Source: an uncultured Sphingomonadaceae bacterium (lineage in GTDB: Bacteria > Pseudomonadota > Alphaproteobacteria > Sphingomonadales > Sphingomonadaceae). Taken from it: a stretch of 64,000 nucleotides of DNA. Shown here piece after piece: positions 46,238 to 56,294 of the stretch. Numbering within the stretch: the stretch's first letter is position 1; each line of letters begins with the position of its first letter. The stretch lies in assembly GCA_947504025.1 (NCBI GenBank), contig CANNFX010000001.1, positions 1-64,000 of the forward strand, read 5' to 3'. A program made the translations under genes and the position numbers. A model generated the notes under the pieces. It was not told the DNA's origin. It did no database searches and worked only from the letters and a program-made list of their open reading frames with translations.

Positions 46238-46633
46238 TTAAGGGCAGCGGCTGTCGCGCAGTGGCGGAGCGCTCGTTCGGGTCTGCCAACTGCCATCAGG
46301 CGCCTGATACTTCTCGCCGGGTGCCGTACGGGCAATCGCCAGACAACCCGCGGTCAGCGAGTATTCTTCAAGCGTGGCATTTGCGGCTTGCGCCTTCTGA
46401 GCATAAACCGCGCGGCGTTTGATGTTGATATCACTTACCATCGCCTGCAATTGCGAACTGCCCGCGCCGACGATGCCAAGATAGCCATCCATCTTCTCGC
46501 CGATCTGCCCACTCGCGCGGGCTGCAGCATAGGCAGGATCACGCTGAGCTTGGGCAGCGGTAGCAAAACCGCCCAGCGCAAGCGCAGCGGTACCCAGTGC
46601 GAGGGAGACATTGCGGAGAACCGATTTCTTCAT
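46238..46633 (-). CDS. ydbL: YdbL family (DUF1318) periplasmic protein
   Basis: 131 residues with a signal peptide ending at AAQAQ (near residue 29) and the DUF1318 pattern AYAAARASGQIGEKMDGYLGI and INIKRRAVYAQKAQAANATLEEYSLTAGCLAIARTAPGEKYQAPDGSW. With YdbH and YnbE it forms the set linked in E. coli to lipid transport between the membranes. Last gene of that run here. Confidence 0.88.
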   Translation of the reverse strand: MKKSVLRNVSLALGTAALALGGFATAAQAQRDPAYAAARASGQIGEKMDGYLGIVGAGSSQLQAMVSDINIKRRAVYAQKAQAANATLEEYSLTAGCLAIARTAPGEKYQAPDGSWQTRTSAPPLRDSRCP

Positions 46634-46657
46634 ATTTCTGCCCTTATCAAACGCCCA

Positions 46658-46912
46658 TCAGAAGATGTCGGCATTTTCGTCAATCGTATTGCCCGCATCT
46701 TCTGCAAGCCGGTAAATCACTTCCTGCCGGATATTGATATTCAGTTCGATCACAATAGCATCTTCCGGCGCATTCACTTGAATACAGCCCGTCACCGCGC
46801 TCGACCCGATAATCAGAGCCAGCAAGGCCCCGGTAGTCCGTTTAGAATGCCCCAAATCCATCTTTGGACTTGTCGCAGCCGCACAGGCCAAGGTCAATTT
46901 CTCACGGATCAT
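46658..46912 (-). CDS. ynbE: YnbE-like lipoprotein
   Basis: 84 residues from the ATG at 46912, which overlaps the ydbH stop by four bases; the likelier lipoprotein start is the ATG at 46861 (67 residues), giving a short signal peptide with lipobox AVTGC. The rest, IQVNAPEDAIVIELNINIRQEV, matches the conserved part of YnbE. In E. coli YnbE is an outer-membrane lipoprotein that forms a bridge with YdbH. Confidence 0.8.
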   Translation of the reverse strand: MIREKLTLACAAATSPKMDLGHSKRTTGALLALIIGSSAVTGCIQVNAPEDAIVIELNINIRQEVIYRLAEDAGNTIDENADIF

Positions 46913-49900
46913 GGCTGATTCTCGCTTTCTGGAGTCTGAATAGAGGCTTCATCTGGGATAATATCCAGCGGTCCGAGTTCGGGTTCGACTTCTTCACCGG
47001 AAATCGCTCGCTGCAATATGGTGCCGTCGCTTCTAACCAAGCCCAAATCCTGGGGATCTCGGATGAAGGCCGGATCATACATGGCCTTGATTGACGTAAT
47101 CAGTTTGTAAAACGGGGCGCGAATATTGACGTTGAAGCGTAACGGAAGGTTCGCGAGCCGCCGCGTCACAAAATTCCGCTTTGCGCCCTCGCCCTGTTTG
47201 ACCCCGCTAAAACGAACGCGGGTGACAAGATCGCCGGTCAGCGAACCATCCATTGCTATGCGCATTTCTTTGAAATCAAGCGAGCGCAGCGCGTCAAATG
47301 CGAAGTTCGCATAAGGGTTGATATCCTTGTATGTGAGCTCACCGACGTAAGAGACATTCCCGCCGGGCGCGCGCGACATCAGCGTACCGCCCACGATCCG
47401 CCCGCCGTTTTCGTCAAAGACCAAAGGCATTTGACCATCAAATGTGCCGGTGGCCGAGAGATTGCCCAACTCCATTTGCTCAACGAACTGGGCCGCCTCT
47501 AATCCGCGGATGATAAGGGTGTAACGCCGAGTCTCGGCAACTCCGATATTCATATCCGCTGGTTCCAGCTCCAATGTACCGCCCATAAAGGGCCAGCTAC
47601 CGCCCTTCACTTCTAGTAACTCGCCGTCTGTAAGCTTGAAGCCAACCTGACCGTCAAACACCTCGATGCCCGGATTGACCGAAGCGATACGCACCTGTTG
47701 GTCCGGCGCAGTGGTCAAAGCCAATAAATCACTGAACACAATGGTGCCGGAAGCCCCCTTCACCGGTCCGAACGCTGCCGCGAGGTCAAAGCTATCGCTG
47801 CTGAAGCTGCCTGTGCTGGTTACTTCATCCGCATTCCAGTCGATCCGTCCGTTGCCAGTCACAGTTCCATAGGTGTTGGCTATAACACCTAAGGAAAGCC
47901 GGCTTATCTGAACCGCCTGCAGTTGATCGTCGAAGACAAGACCCGGAACAGCCAGATCTGCAAATCCTGTACCGCTGTCGAGCCTGTGGTGAATGTTAAC
48001 TTCACTTACGACACGGTCACTCTCGGGATTGCGGAGCACTGCCTGCGCGGAAATCCGATTACCATCTAATATGAGTGTTGCATCTCTCGCTATGAGAGGC
48101 TGGAAACGGTCTTCAGTTTTTCGATCCTCTAGTTGGAATGTTCCGCCACCCAAACTCAGTATCCCGTCAGCGTAAGACCACTTCCCGCTCGCGCCAAGAA
48201 TATCGAGTGGAACCGCATCCAGGGACACATCCGTGCCACTGAAGGTACCTGAGATATCAGCACCGCCTAAATGTGCATCAAGATTGCTAAGGCGGAAGCT
48301 TGTGGCGGTGCCCTTTGGGCCAAGGATAACATCTACGTCTCTCGCAGCCATAAAACCGGGATAAGCGAAGCCTACCGGGCCACTTGCAAGCGCGATAGAT
48401 GTCTCCCCAAGCTGGCCGGCCACATCAAGCGAGGGCACGCCAGCGGCGACCTTTAGTCCTCCACTACCTACGGATAGGATAGGCCTGCCCGATGCAGGAC
48501 ACAGAGTCAGCCCGCGCCGCTCAAGCGTCAAATTGGCATAGCTCAACTGATCGAACCGGATATCGGTGCAACTTCGCCACATCGATAGCTCACCGCTAGC
48601 TGAATAGCTCCCGTTGATCGGAAGTTTGAGATTACGGGTTTGGCCACCAGGCAGCGGTCCGCTGGCAATCGCCTGACCGGCAAAGCTCAACGAACCGCCT
48701 TCAGCTTGCGACACTAACAACTCAGGCAGTGCAAGAGAGGCGTCGGCTGCTCGATATTGCGCCATGGTGACACGCATCACCGTATTCCCGTTCGGTTGAC
48801 GCTCCATTCGCCCGGCGATTCTTGGCAAGTCACGTCCGCCGGTCGTGAAATTCCCCGAAAACCTGGGCGCACCACGACCCGCAGTCGATAGTTGGAAGCG
48901 CGACAGAGCCAACAAAACCGATCCGCTGGTCCCGCGCAATGTCGCTTGCGGCACGACCGCTGTCAGCACATCGCCCGTACCGCGCACGCCCACCTCCGCG
49001 GCGAAATTGCTACCTCGGCCTTCACGTTCTAGCACCCCGCGAATTTTGGTCAGAATTGGCTTAAGCAATGTGCCATCAACCGTACCATTATTACCTGCCA
49101 GCAACGCGTCGAAACTACTTCCGGGCTGCAAACGTTGGCCTGAAATCTCCGACTGAGCCTCCCAAGTTGCGAAGGTATCACGCGAGCGGAAGTCCCCTTC
49201 TGCGGCCAGCGACGCGACCTTCACTCCTGAAACAAGAACTTCTTGTGCAGAGAGGTCATAACTGGCCGTAAGAGCAGAATCACGCCAACTTATCCGCGAA
49301 GTCCCACCAACCCCAGCGAAGCGGGCGGTGGAAGCGGCCACCCTTTCACTTTCCAGACTGACCGTTGCATCAAACCCAGCGAAGTCTTCATCCAGGGTGC
49401 CATCTACTGCCGCTGCAAAATTTCTGACGCTCAAACCCTGCGACGGACAAGACAAGTTTCCGACCCGAACCGGCCCTTTAAAACTAGCCTTGCCTCTCGA
49501 CGTAGTGACGTCGCCAAAAGCAGTTGCACCGCGCGCAGTGCAACCCTCTCCACCAAGCGAAGGCGCATTGGCAGCAAGAATTCCGACAAAACCGCTCGCG
49601 AGATTTCCCTTACCTTCCGCCTTGAACCCTACGGGACCGTAATCACTGTCTACCGAAGCGCGTGCGTCGATCAGTTCAATATCAATATCAGGCAGGCTTG
49701 CGGCATCCACGCTCGTTGGATCGAACAACAGAGAATCTAAGCTGCCGAAGCTCAACTCTCCGCCACGGTAGGTTCCGTATAGGCGGGCCTTCTCCAACGT
49801 TATCAGGCTAATGCGCGGTTCGAACATTCCCCATTCGAGAGCCACGCGCGCACGCTCGACCGTCATGTCCGGACGTTCGGGATCGCCAATCACGATGTTT

Positions 49901-50145
49901 GTGAGAACCTGACGGCTCCCACCAATTTGCTCGACTTCATACGTTGCCGGAAGGCCGAGCCTTTCCAATTCGTTTGCAATTGCATTGTCGGCGATGCTCT
50001 TGCGTTCGACCCACGCAACCGCCGCTAGGCATAACAAGACGAAGAATAAGGCCAGCGATATCCGCACACGCCACATTTGTAGCCGCGGGCGGCGCTGGAC
50101 GGACGGCACTTCATCGTTGTCAGACTGATCGGTCTCGTCCGTCAT
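46909..50145 (-). CDS. ydbH: YdbH family intermembrane bridge protein
   Basis: A 1078-residue AsmA-like protein. One N-terminal membrane helix (about 24-45, ISLALFFVLLCLAAVAWVE) anchors a long chain of beta-repeat segments, as in the rod-shaped lipid carriers YhdP, TamB and YdbH of E. coli. The YdbH identity rests on the neighbours ynbE and ydbL. The ATG at 50145 has AAGGGA upstream; the frame is open 30 codons further but those overlap radC. Divergent from radC. Confidence 0.87.
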   Translation of the reverse strand: MTDETDQSDNDEVPSVQRRPRLQMWRVRISLALFFVLLCLAAVAWVERKSIADNAIANELERLGLPATYEVEQIGGSRQVLTNIVIGDPERPDMTVERARVALEWGMFEPRISLITLEKARLYGTYRGGELSFGSLDSLLFDPTSVDAASLPDIDIELIDARASVDSDYGPVGFKAEGKGNLASGFVGILAANAPSLGGEGCTARGATAFGDVTTSRGKASFKGPVRVGNLSCPSQGLSVRNFAAAVDGTLDEDFAGFDATVSLESERVAASTARFAGVGGTSRISWRDSALTASYDLSAQEVLVSGVKVASLAAEGDFRSRDTFATWEAQSEISGQRLQPGSSFDALLAGNNGTVDGTLLKPILTKIRGVLEREGRGSNFAAEVGVRGTGDVLTAVVPQATLRGTSGSVLLALSRFQLSTAGRGAPRFSGNFTTGGRDLPRIAGRMERQPNGNTVMRVTMAQYRAADASLALPELLVSQAEGGSLSFAGQAIASGPLPGGQTRNLKLPINGSYSASGELSMWRSCTDIRFDQLSYANLTLERRGLTLCPASGRPILSVGSGGLKVAAGVPSLDVAGQLGETSIALASGPVGFAYPGFMAARDVDVILGPKGTATSFRLSNLDAHLGGADISGTFSGTDVSLDAVPLDILGASGKWSYADGILSLGGGTFQLEDRKTEDRFQPLIARDATLILDGNRISAQAVLRNPESDRVVSEVNIHHRLDSGTGFADLAVPGLVFDDQLQAVQISRLSLGVIANTYGTVTGNGRIDWNADEVTSTGSFSSDSFDLAAAFGPVKGASGTIVFSDLLALTTAPDQQVRIASVNPGIEVFDGQVGFKLTDGELLEVKGGSWPFMGGTLELEPADMNIGVAETRRYTLIIRGLEAAQFVEQMELGNLSATGTFDGQMPLVFDENGGRIVGGTLMSRAPGGNVSYVGELTYKDINPYANFAFDALRSLDFKEMRIAMDGSLTGDLVTRVRFSGVKQGEGAKRNFVTRRLANLPLRFNVNIRAPFYKLITSIKAMYDPAFIRDPQDLGLVRSDGTILQRAISGEEVEPELGPLDIIPDEASIQTPESENQP

Positions 50146-50215
50146 TCCCTTACCCTTGCGCGTCCGCCTGCCGAAAGGCAATGCAGACAAGCATAACGAA
50201 ATACAGGGGAATAAG

Positions 50216-50914
50216 TTGCCGCAAGCTGAAGGCACTGACGGGTTGAAAGATAAGGCTGGTCACCGCGCACGCTTGCGCAAGCGGTTGCTTGGCGGCGGAG
50301 CAGAGGCGCTAGCAGATCATGAAGTGTTGGAATATCTTCTGATGACGGCGATTCCTCGAAAAGACACAAAGCCGCTGGCACATGATCTAATCCGCCGTTT
50401 CGGCTCTCTAGCAGGCGTTCTAAACGCTGATGCTGATGCGCTGGTACAGCACCCCGGAATGGGCGAAACTAGCGCGGCCGCGATGAAAATCGTCGCCCTT
50501 GCCGCACGCCGTCTCGCTCGAAGCGAGGTCGCGCAAAAACCAGTATTGGGAAGCTGGCAGGCACTGATCGACTATCTCCATATCGACATGGCACATCTGA
50601 CAGTCGAGCGCGTGCGTGTGCTCTATCTCAACAGCAAGAACATGCTGATCCATGACGAGCATGTCGGTGATGGCTCCATTGATGAGGCAGCAATTCATCC
50701 ACGCGAAGTTATTCGCCGCGCATTAGATCTTGGCTCAACCGCATTGATACTGGTCCATAATCATCCGTCCGGTTCACCCGAACCGAGCCGTGCCGATATC
50801 CAGATAACAAACAAGATTGCAGAAGCCGGGAGATTGCTCGGGATAGTCGTCCATGATCACGTAATCATCGGCAGTACCGGGCATGTCTCGCTAAAGGCTA
50901 AGGGGTTGATCTAG
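50216..50914 (+). CDS. radC: RadC-family JAMM protein
   Basis: 232 residues: helix-hairpin-helix region (EYLLMTAIPRKDTKPLA, VQHPGMGETSA) followed by the metallo-isopeptidase-like core with HNHPSGSPEPSRAD. The family's role is unsettled; it is not a proven DNA-repair factor. I chose the TTG at 50216 because AGGGGA lies five bases upstream; a TTG at 50156 would overlap the divergent ydbH. Ends four bases inside the convergent DUF3857 gene. Confidence 0.87.
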   Translation: MPQAEGTDGLKDKAGHRARLRKRLLGGGAEALADHEVLEYLLMTAIPRKDTKPLAHDLIRRFGSLAGVLNADADALVQHPGMGETSAAAMKIVALAARRLARSEVAQKPVLGSWQALIDYLHIDMAHLTVERVRVLYLNSKNMLIHDEHVGDGSIDEAAIHPREVIRRALDLGSTALILVHNHPSGSPEPSRADIQITNKIAEAGRLLGIVVHDHVIIGSTGHVSLKAKGLI

Positions 50915-53703
50915 AGCTTCGGCTTGATCCCATAAGCCGCATAGTCCTTTGCAATTCCAGGATCCATCCGCAACGCGTCCTCAATATCTTTGCGGCCGCT
51001 TGTGTCCCCCATCGCCTGCTTGACTACTCCGCGCATGAAGCGCGACTCCCACAAGGACGGGGAGATAAACAACGCAGCATCGTAATCCGCAAGCGCTTCT
51101 GGTAGCATATTCATGCGGAAATAGGCCATTGCCCTGCTATCAAGAACATTGGCTTTACTGGTCGAGTTTTCGACTGCCTGCGTGCAAGTTTCGATCGTGT
51201 CATCACTCGTCAAATTCCAAATACCGGAATACCAGCACAACGCATTGAGCAGAGTTCCATCTTGCGGACGAAAATCAACTTCCTCAATCAGTATGTCGCG
51301 GCCCGCAACCTTATTGGCCGACCAGCCGAGAGCGTCAGCCTCAACCATCCGCGCCCTATATGCTTCTTCCGCAAAATCGGCATATTCACGCGCCAGCACC
51401 AAGGCTGCTTCGCTGCGCCCCATCCGGCCTAAGATGTGTATCCGGCTGGCATAGGTCGATGCATCGCCTGTCAACTCTTCCCCGGCTTCGAGATCCGCCA
51501 ACGCACCAGCCAGATCGCCAAGTGATTTCCGCAAGCCAGCGCGCACGAGATAAAGGTTCGGCTCAGCTTCAACCTCGAGTGCAGCATCTATATCATGCAA
51601 CGCGCTCTTATAGTCGCCAAGACCTAGCCTGAAAAATGCCCGCTTTGTGAGTTGCGAACTGTCATCATCATCGGCATCGGCTACCAGCTTGTCGTAAAGC
51701 TTCGTAAGCGGCTCGAGCCGTTTGGCATTGTCGCCGTGATAATCCCAGCGGCGGGTCACGTTATCAGGTGCGTTCAGAATCGGAAGAGTGCGCTTCAGCC
51801 GCGACGCTTCGCGGCGGGCTGCACCGATTTGATCAGCGGCGACTTCCAATTGATAACTGCGCGCGACATTATTCATCATCAAACGATTTGCCGTAAGATT
51901 GGTCGAATAGCCTAGCTGTGTTCCGCCGATCACGACGTCCAATTCGGCGTTACCTTCGAGGCTGTATTCGCCCCCATCTTCCGGAAGCAGCAAAGTCAGG
52001 CTTTGGTCTTGATAAGAAGGTCCGCTCACTTGCACCGGAATTTGACGCCATTTTGCCCGCGAACGGTCCGGTGAGAAGGAAAAACTGCGTGCCAACACCA
52101 TTGGTGGTTCTAGCTTAAAGCGCCCCTGCTCTTCTTGCCACGGTGTTGATACAATACCGCTAGCCGTGATCGTTGCCTTTGCTGCCTCTTCATCGAAAGT
52201 GATCGTATGATCGACCATCTGATGTCCACTGAGGTGCCGCGAAACGGCAAATGAGGCCGCCTGTTCGCGGGCGTCACCGTCAGTCTGTGCAGCAACAGAT
52301 TGCCATTGCGCACCGTTAGCACCGTTAAGTTCGACTGTGATGTTATAGATCGCCGGCAATTCCAGCCCTGCACGCTGGTCCAGCGTTACCACTACACGGC
52401 TATCGGGCTGCTCGTTGGGCCGTTCGGCCAAAGCGGTAAGCTCGGCGCCTTCCGGCTTTACCAAAAGACCATATTCAAAACGCGGTACATTCGCGATATT
52501 GGTGAGCCGCGTCCCTGAAGAAGTACCGTCGAGCCAATAGTCCTTATCGCCAATTTTTGCTTGCACCAGAATATGATCAAAATTGCCGGGAGCGGGAACC
52601 ATTACGGGTAGAACGTTTCCGCCTCCCGACAAAACCAGAATCGGCTCCGCCTCAATATCCATCGCACGCAGCATGGAGAGCAGCAGCATGGTCTTAGCTT
52701 TGCAATCACCATAACGCTTCTCCCAAGTCAGCGAAACTTCCTGCGGTAAGTAATTCCCTCCGTTAAGACCGTTCAGCAAATAGCTGATTTCATCTTGAAC
52801 TAATCGGGTTGCGAGCGCGGCACGCTCTAGCGGATCGGACGTTTTGGCCATGATCTTGGCCACTTCAGCAGATACAGGATCGCCTTCAACGATGCTATCA
52901 TCGGTCGAGTAATGCGGTGCCATTACCTGCGATATCTCGCGATAGCCGGAGAACGTCGAAGCCTTCACCAACGCCGGAAGGCGATAGCGCGAAGGCGCAT
53001 CATAAGGCATATCCTCCGCCTCTTCACGCGGCAGGTCCAGTGTGAGATATCGATAGCCGTCACGCAATTCAGGCGTCAGTTCAGCCTCTTCACGCGTCAG
53101 GCCAAAATTGACATCCAGCCCGTCAGGCCAAGAAATGACCACGCGGCCATTTTGCAATGGTACAGGTTTACTCGGTAAGAATTCGGTGTGCTCAACCTCG
53201 TCACCCAAGGCCTGATCGGACTGGGTCATCGAATAGGCTAATCGGACCGTATCACCCATTTGCGCGCCAGGCAGTGACATTGACGCGGTCAAAAGTCCGT
53301 TGAGCATCCGCATTTCGAGCTGTTGCTCGCGCCGCAAAACTTCGAACTTCGCGCCTGTCGCCAGAACGTCGATCACCTTATCACCGCGGATCAAATCCAC
53401 ACGATGGACAATCAGATCGCCTTTGTCGGGCAGCCACTGAGCAGTGAGCGTGCCAAACTGTGTGAGCGCCTGCGGAGATGTTAAGGCGATGGCTTGGTCG
53501 GAATACACCCAGAGCTGTCCCTTCTCGATCCGGGCCTGCCGCTCGAAAAGCTGAAATGCATCGGTCTGATCACCAGTTGATGCCTCTACAGTGGCAACAT
53601 CAACCCAAGCGGGCGTTTTATCATAAATAACTTCTTCGCCAGCCAGAGCCGGAGACGTCATCAACGCACAGGTAGCCACGCCTGCGAAAAATACACGATA
53701 CAT
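50911..53703 (-). CDS. Secreted DUF3857/transglutaminase-like protein with TPR end
   Basis: 930 residues from the ATG at 53703 (AGGGG seven bases upstream). Signal peptide ends near residue 21 (ALAGE). Then a DUF3857 domain (to about 220), a transglutaminase-like core with Cys334 in RYGDCKAK, His377 in FDHILV and Asp392 in YWLDGTSSG, and a C-terminal set of TPR-type helices (about 680-930). The intact triad suggests a peptidase or cross-linking activity on the periplasmic side, but the family is undescribed biochemically. Confidence 0.87.
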   Translation of the reverse strand: MYRVFFAGVATCALMTSPALAGEEVIYDKTPAWVDVATVEASTGDQTDAFQLFERQARIEKGQLWVYSDQAIALTSPQALTQFGTLTAQWLPDKGDLIVHRVDLIRGDKVIDVLATGAKFEVLRREQQLEMRMLNGLLTASMSLPGAQMGDTVRLAYSMTQSDQALGDEVEHTEFLPSKPVPLQNGRVVISWPDGLDVNFGLTREEAELTPELRDGYRYLTLDLPREEAEDMPYDAPSRYRLPALVKASTFSGYREISQVMAPHYSTDDSIVEGDPVSAEVAKIMAKTSDPLERAALATRLVQDEISYLLNGLNGGNYLPQEVSLTWEKRYGDCKAKTMLLLSMLRAMDIEAEPILVLSGGGNVLPVMVPAPGNFDHILVQAKIGDKDYWLDGTSSGTRLTNIANVPRFEYGLLVKPEGAELTALAERPNEQPDSRVVVTLDQRAGLELPAIYNITVELNGANGAQWQSVAAQTDGDAREQAASFAVSRHLSGHQMVDHTITFDEEAAKATITASGIVSTPWQEEQGRFKLEPPMVLARSFSFSPDRSRAKWRQIPVQVSGPSYQDQSLTLLLPEDGGEYSLEGNAELDVVIGGTQLGYSTNLTANRLMMNNVARSYQLEVAADQIGAARREASRLKRTLPILNAPDNVTRRWDYHGDNAKRLEPLTKLYDKLVADADDDDSSQLTKRAFFRLGLGDYKSALHDIDAALEVEAEPNLYLVRAGLRKSLGDLAGALADLEAGEELTGDASTYASRIHILGRMGRSEAALVLAREYADFAEEAYRARMVEADALGWSANKVAGRDILIEEVDFRPQDGTLLNALCWYSGIWNLTSDDTIETCTQAVENSTSKANVLDSRAMAYFRMNMLPEALADYDAALFISPSLWESRFMRGVVKQAMGDTSGRKDIEDALRMDPGIAKDYAAYGIKPKL

Positions 53704-53863
53704 ATCAAACCCCTGTTGCGCCGTTTGCGCTTCAAATTCCATTCTACATAGCTCTAGCTGTGAAGCAATTGCGAACAAACCTGTTTTATCGCCTTGCCAA
53801 TCGCGCCCTCACGCCTGTAGCCGCCCCTGCGAAACAGACACTCAGACCCAACCGGAGTCGCAC

Positions 53864-55180
53864 ATGATCCCCCGTTATTCCCGTCCCGCAATGTCAGCCA
53901 TCTGGGAGCCAGAGGCGCGCTACCGCATTTGGTTTGAAATCGAGGCTCACGCGACGGAAAAGCTGGGCGACCTCGGCGTAGTACCAAAAAGCGCTGCCAA
54001 GGCGCTGTGGGACTGGTGGGCAACAGATCCCGTCATCGATGTTCCGGCCATCGACGCGATTGAAGCCGTTACCAAACATGACGTCATCGCATTCCTGACC
54101 TGGGTTTCCGATCAGGTTGGTGACGAAGCACGCTTCATGCATCAGGGCATGACGAGCTCTGATGTACTCGACACAACGCTAGCAGTGCAACTTGCTCGTG
54201 CGTCCGACATTCTGCTCGCAGACCTCGATGCCTTGCTCGAGGCGCTGAAACGCCGCGCTGATGAGCATAAATATACAGCCACCATCGGCCGTAGCCACGG
54301 CATTCACGCAGAACCAACCACTTTTGGCCTGAAACTGGCGCAAGCCTATGCTGAGTTCGAGCGCTGCCGCAACCGTCTGGTAGCTGCACGCGCTGAAATC
54401 GCGACCTGCGCCATCAGCGGCGCAGTCGGAACCTTCGCCAATATCGATCCCGCAGTGGAGGCACATGTCGCCGAAAAGCTCGGCCTCGAAATCGAACCCG
54501 TCAGCACGCAGGTCATTCCGCGCGACCGCCATGCAATGTATTTCGCAACATTGGGCGTGATCGCCAGTTCGATTGAACGCCTGGCAGTTGAAGTACGCCA
54601 TCTGCAACGGACCGAGGTCCTTGAAGCCGAAGAGTATTTCTCACCCGGCCAAAAGGGGTCGAGCGCTATGCCGCATAAGCGCAATCCGATCCTGACGGAG
54701 AACCTGACCGGACAGGCACGCATGATCCGTTCCTATGCCCTGCCCGCAATGGAAAACGTCGCTCTGTGGCACGAGCGGGACATTTCGCACTCGTCGGTCG
54801 AGCGCTTCATTGGGCCCGATGCAACGATCACCCTCGACTTCTCGCTCGCGCGGCTGACTGGCGTGATGGACAAGCTGCTGATCTACCCGGAGCGCATGCA
54901 GAAGAACCTCGACCGCATGGGTGGTCTCGTCCATTCGCAGCGCGTCCTGCTTGCACTCACACAAGCCGGAATCAGCCGCGAAGATGCTTACGCACTGGTC
55001 CAACGCAATGCGATGAAAGTGTGGGAATCAGACGGTGCATTGTCGCTGCTCGAACTTCTGTCGAACGATGAGGCGGTGACTGCCCATATCGCACAGGACG
55101 TGCTCGCCGAGAGTTTCAATCTCGACTATCATTTCAAGCAGGTGGATACGATATTCGCCCGAGTATTTGGAGCCGATTGA
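53864..55180 (+). CDS. purB: Adenylosuccinate lyase
   Basis: 438 residues of the fumarase/aspartase superfamily: MIPRYSRPAMSAIWEPEARYRIWFEIEAHA, then TSSDVLDTTLAVQL, GRSHGIHAEPTTFGLK and the signature GSSAMPHKRNP. Acts twice in purine synthesis. It heads a possible run to lapA and pyrF (74-base gap). Confidence 0.97.
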   Translation: MIPRYSRPAMSAIWEPEARYRIWFEIEAHATEKLGDLGVVPKSAAKALWDWWATDPVIDVPAIDAIEAVTKHDVIAFLTWVSDQVGDEARFMHQGMTSSDVLDTTLAVQLARASDILLADLDALLEALKRRADEHKYTATIGRSHGIHAEPTTFGLKLAQAYAEFERCRNRLVAARAEIATCAISGAVGTFANIDPAVEAHVAEKLGLEIEPVSTQVIPRDRHAMYFATLGVIASSIERLAVEVRHLQRTEVLEAEEYFSPGQKGSSAMPHKRNPILTENLTGQARMIRSYALPAMENVALWHERDISHSSVERFIGPDATITLDFSLARLTGVMDKLLIYPERMQKNLDRMGGLVHSQRVLLALTQAGISREDAYALVQRNAMKVWESDGALSLLELLSNDEAVTAHIAQDVLAESFNLDYHFKQVDTIFARVFGAD

Positions 55181-55254
55181 CCGCCAAACCCTTTCCATTG
55201 CAGCGCTGCCCGTCTAGCATCACGCCATAATCTCGCCGTCCAGGAGTTCACCGC

Positions 55255-55593
55255 ATGCAGATCGTCCGCACCATTGTTTGGGTCTTGATATTGGTGGGTC
55301 TGCTGGCCTTTAGCCTGGCGAACTGGAACCCGGTTGAAGTAAAAATTTGGGAAAACCTGATTCTGGAAACCAAGGTTCCGGCGCTGGTGATTGTTTCGTT
55401 CCTGCTAGGCCTAATCCCTATGTGGCTGGTTCACCGCGGTGCGAAATGGCGCATGAGCCGCAGGATAAGCGCGCTTGAAAGCGCAGCTCAAGCGCGCGCC
55501 GTTTCTGAGAGTTCACCTGCTGTTACGGCTGCCGAAGTTGATCCAGGCGATCTTACCCCGGCACCTGCTGACGGGGACAGCACGCAGCCGTGA
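55255..55593 (+). CDS. lapA: LapA-domain membrane protein
   Basis: 112 residues with two membrane helices (3-23 and 43-62) and the LapA pattern FSLANWNPVEVKIWENLILETKVPALVIVSFLLG, followed by a coiled and disordered tail. E. coli LapA helps control LPS synthesis; this protein lacks the TPR partner LapB next to it. It overlaps pyrF by four bases (GTGA). Confidence 0.85.
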   Translation: MQIVRTIVWVLILVGLLAFSLANWNPVEVKIWENLILETKVPALVIVSFLLGLIPMWLVHRGAKWRMSRRISALESAAQARAVSESSPAVTAAEVDPGDLTPAPADGDSTQP

Positions 55594-56264
55594 GCAACCC
55601 GATCTATCTTGCACTGGACATGCCGCAACTCGACGATGCCGTTGCAATGGCAAAGCGTGTGAAGGGGCATGTTGGCGGCTTGAAACTTGGGCTCGAGTTC
55701 TTCTGCGCCCATGGTTCGCATGGCGTGCATGAAATCGCACATGTGGGGCTACCCATATTCCTCGACCTTAAACTCCATGACATCCCCAACACCGTCGCCA
55801 GCGCGATGCAGGCGCTGCATGTGCTCGAACCGTCAATCATGACTGTTCATGCCAGCGGCGGACGTGCGATGATGGAAGATGCCAAGGCTGCTGCAGCGGT
55901 TGGCACCAAAGTCGTCGCCGTCACAGTACTCACCAGCCTTGATGAGCAAGACCTGTCGCGCACTGGCGTATCTGGCAGCGCGCATGACCAGGTTCTGCGT
56001 CTTGCAGAACTTGCAGAAAGCGCCGGACTCGACGGTATCGTCTGTTCTGGTCAGGAAGTTGGCGCGGTACACAAGCAATGGAGGGACGGCTTCTTCGTTG
56101 TCCCCGGCCTACGTCCCGCTGGCTCTATTGTCGGAGATCAAAAACGCGTGGTCACCCCGCGCAAGGCCCGGGATGACGGTGCCAGCGTGCTGGTAATCGG
56201 TCGCCCGATAAGCCGTGCTGATGATCCTGTCGCCGCTGCAAGGGCGATTGAAGCAACGCTTTAA
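55590..56264 (+). CDS. pyrF: Orotidine 5'-phosphate decarboxylase
   Basis: Last step of UMP synthesis. 224 residues; the active-site cluster is LDLKLHDIPNT (Asp59, Lys61, Asp64), with VHASGG and GRPISRADDPVAAA at the phosphate site. GTG start overlapping the lapA stop. trpF follows after 30 bases. Confidence 0.96.
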   Translation: MSNPIYLALDMPQLDDAVAMAKRVKGHVGGLKLGLEFFCAHGSHGVHEIAHVGLPIFLDLKLHDIPNTVASAMQALHVLEPSIMTVHASGGRAMMEDAKAAAAVGTKVVAVTVLTSLDEQDLSRTGVSGSAHDQVLRLAELAESAGLDGIVCSGQEVGAVHKQWRDGFFVVPGLRPAGSIVGDQKRVVTPRKARDDGASVLVIGRPISRADDPVAAARAIEATL

Positions 56265-56294
56265 TTTTCGGCCTAAAACTACTAACTGATTCTC

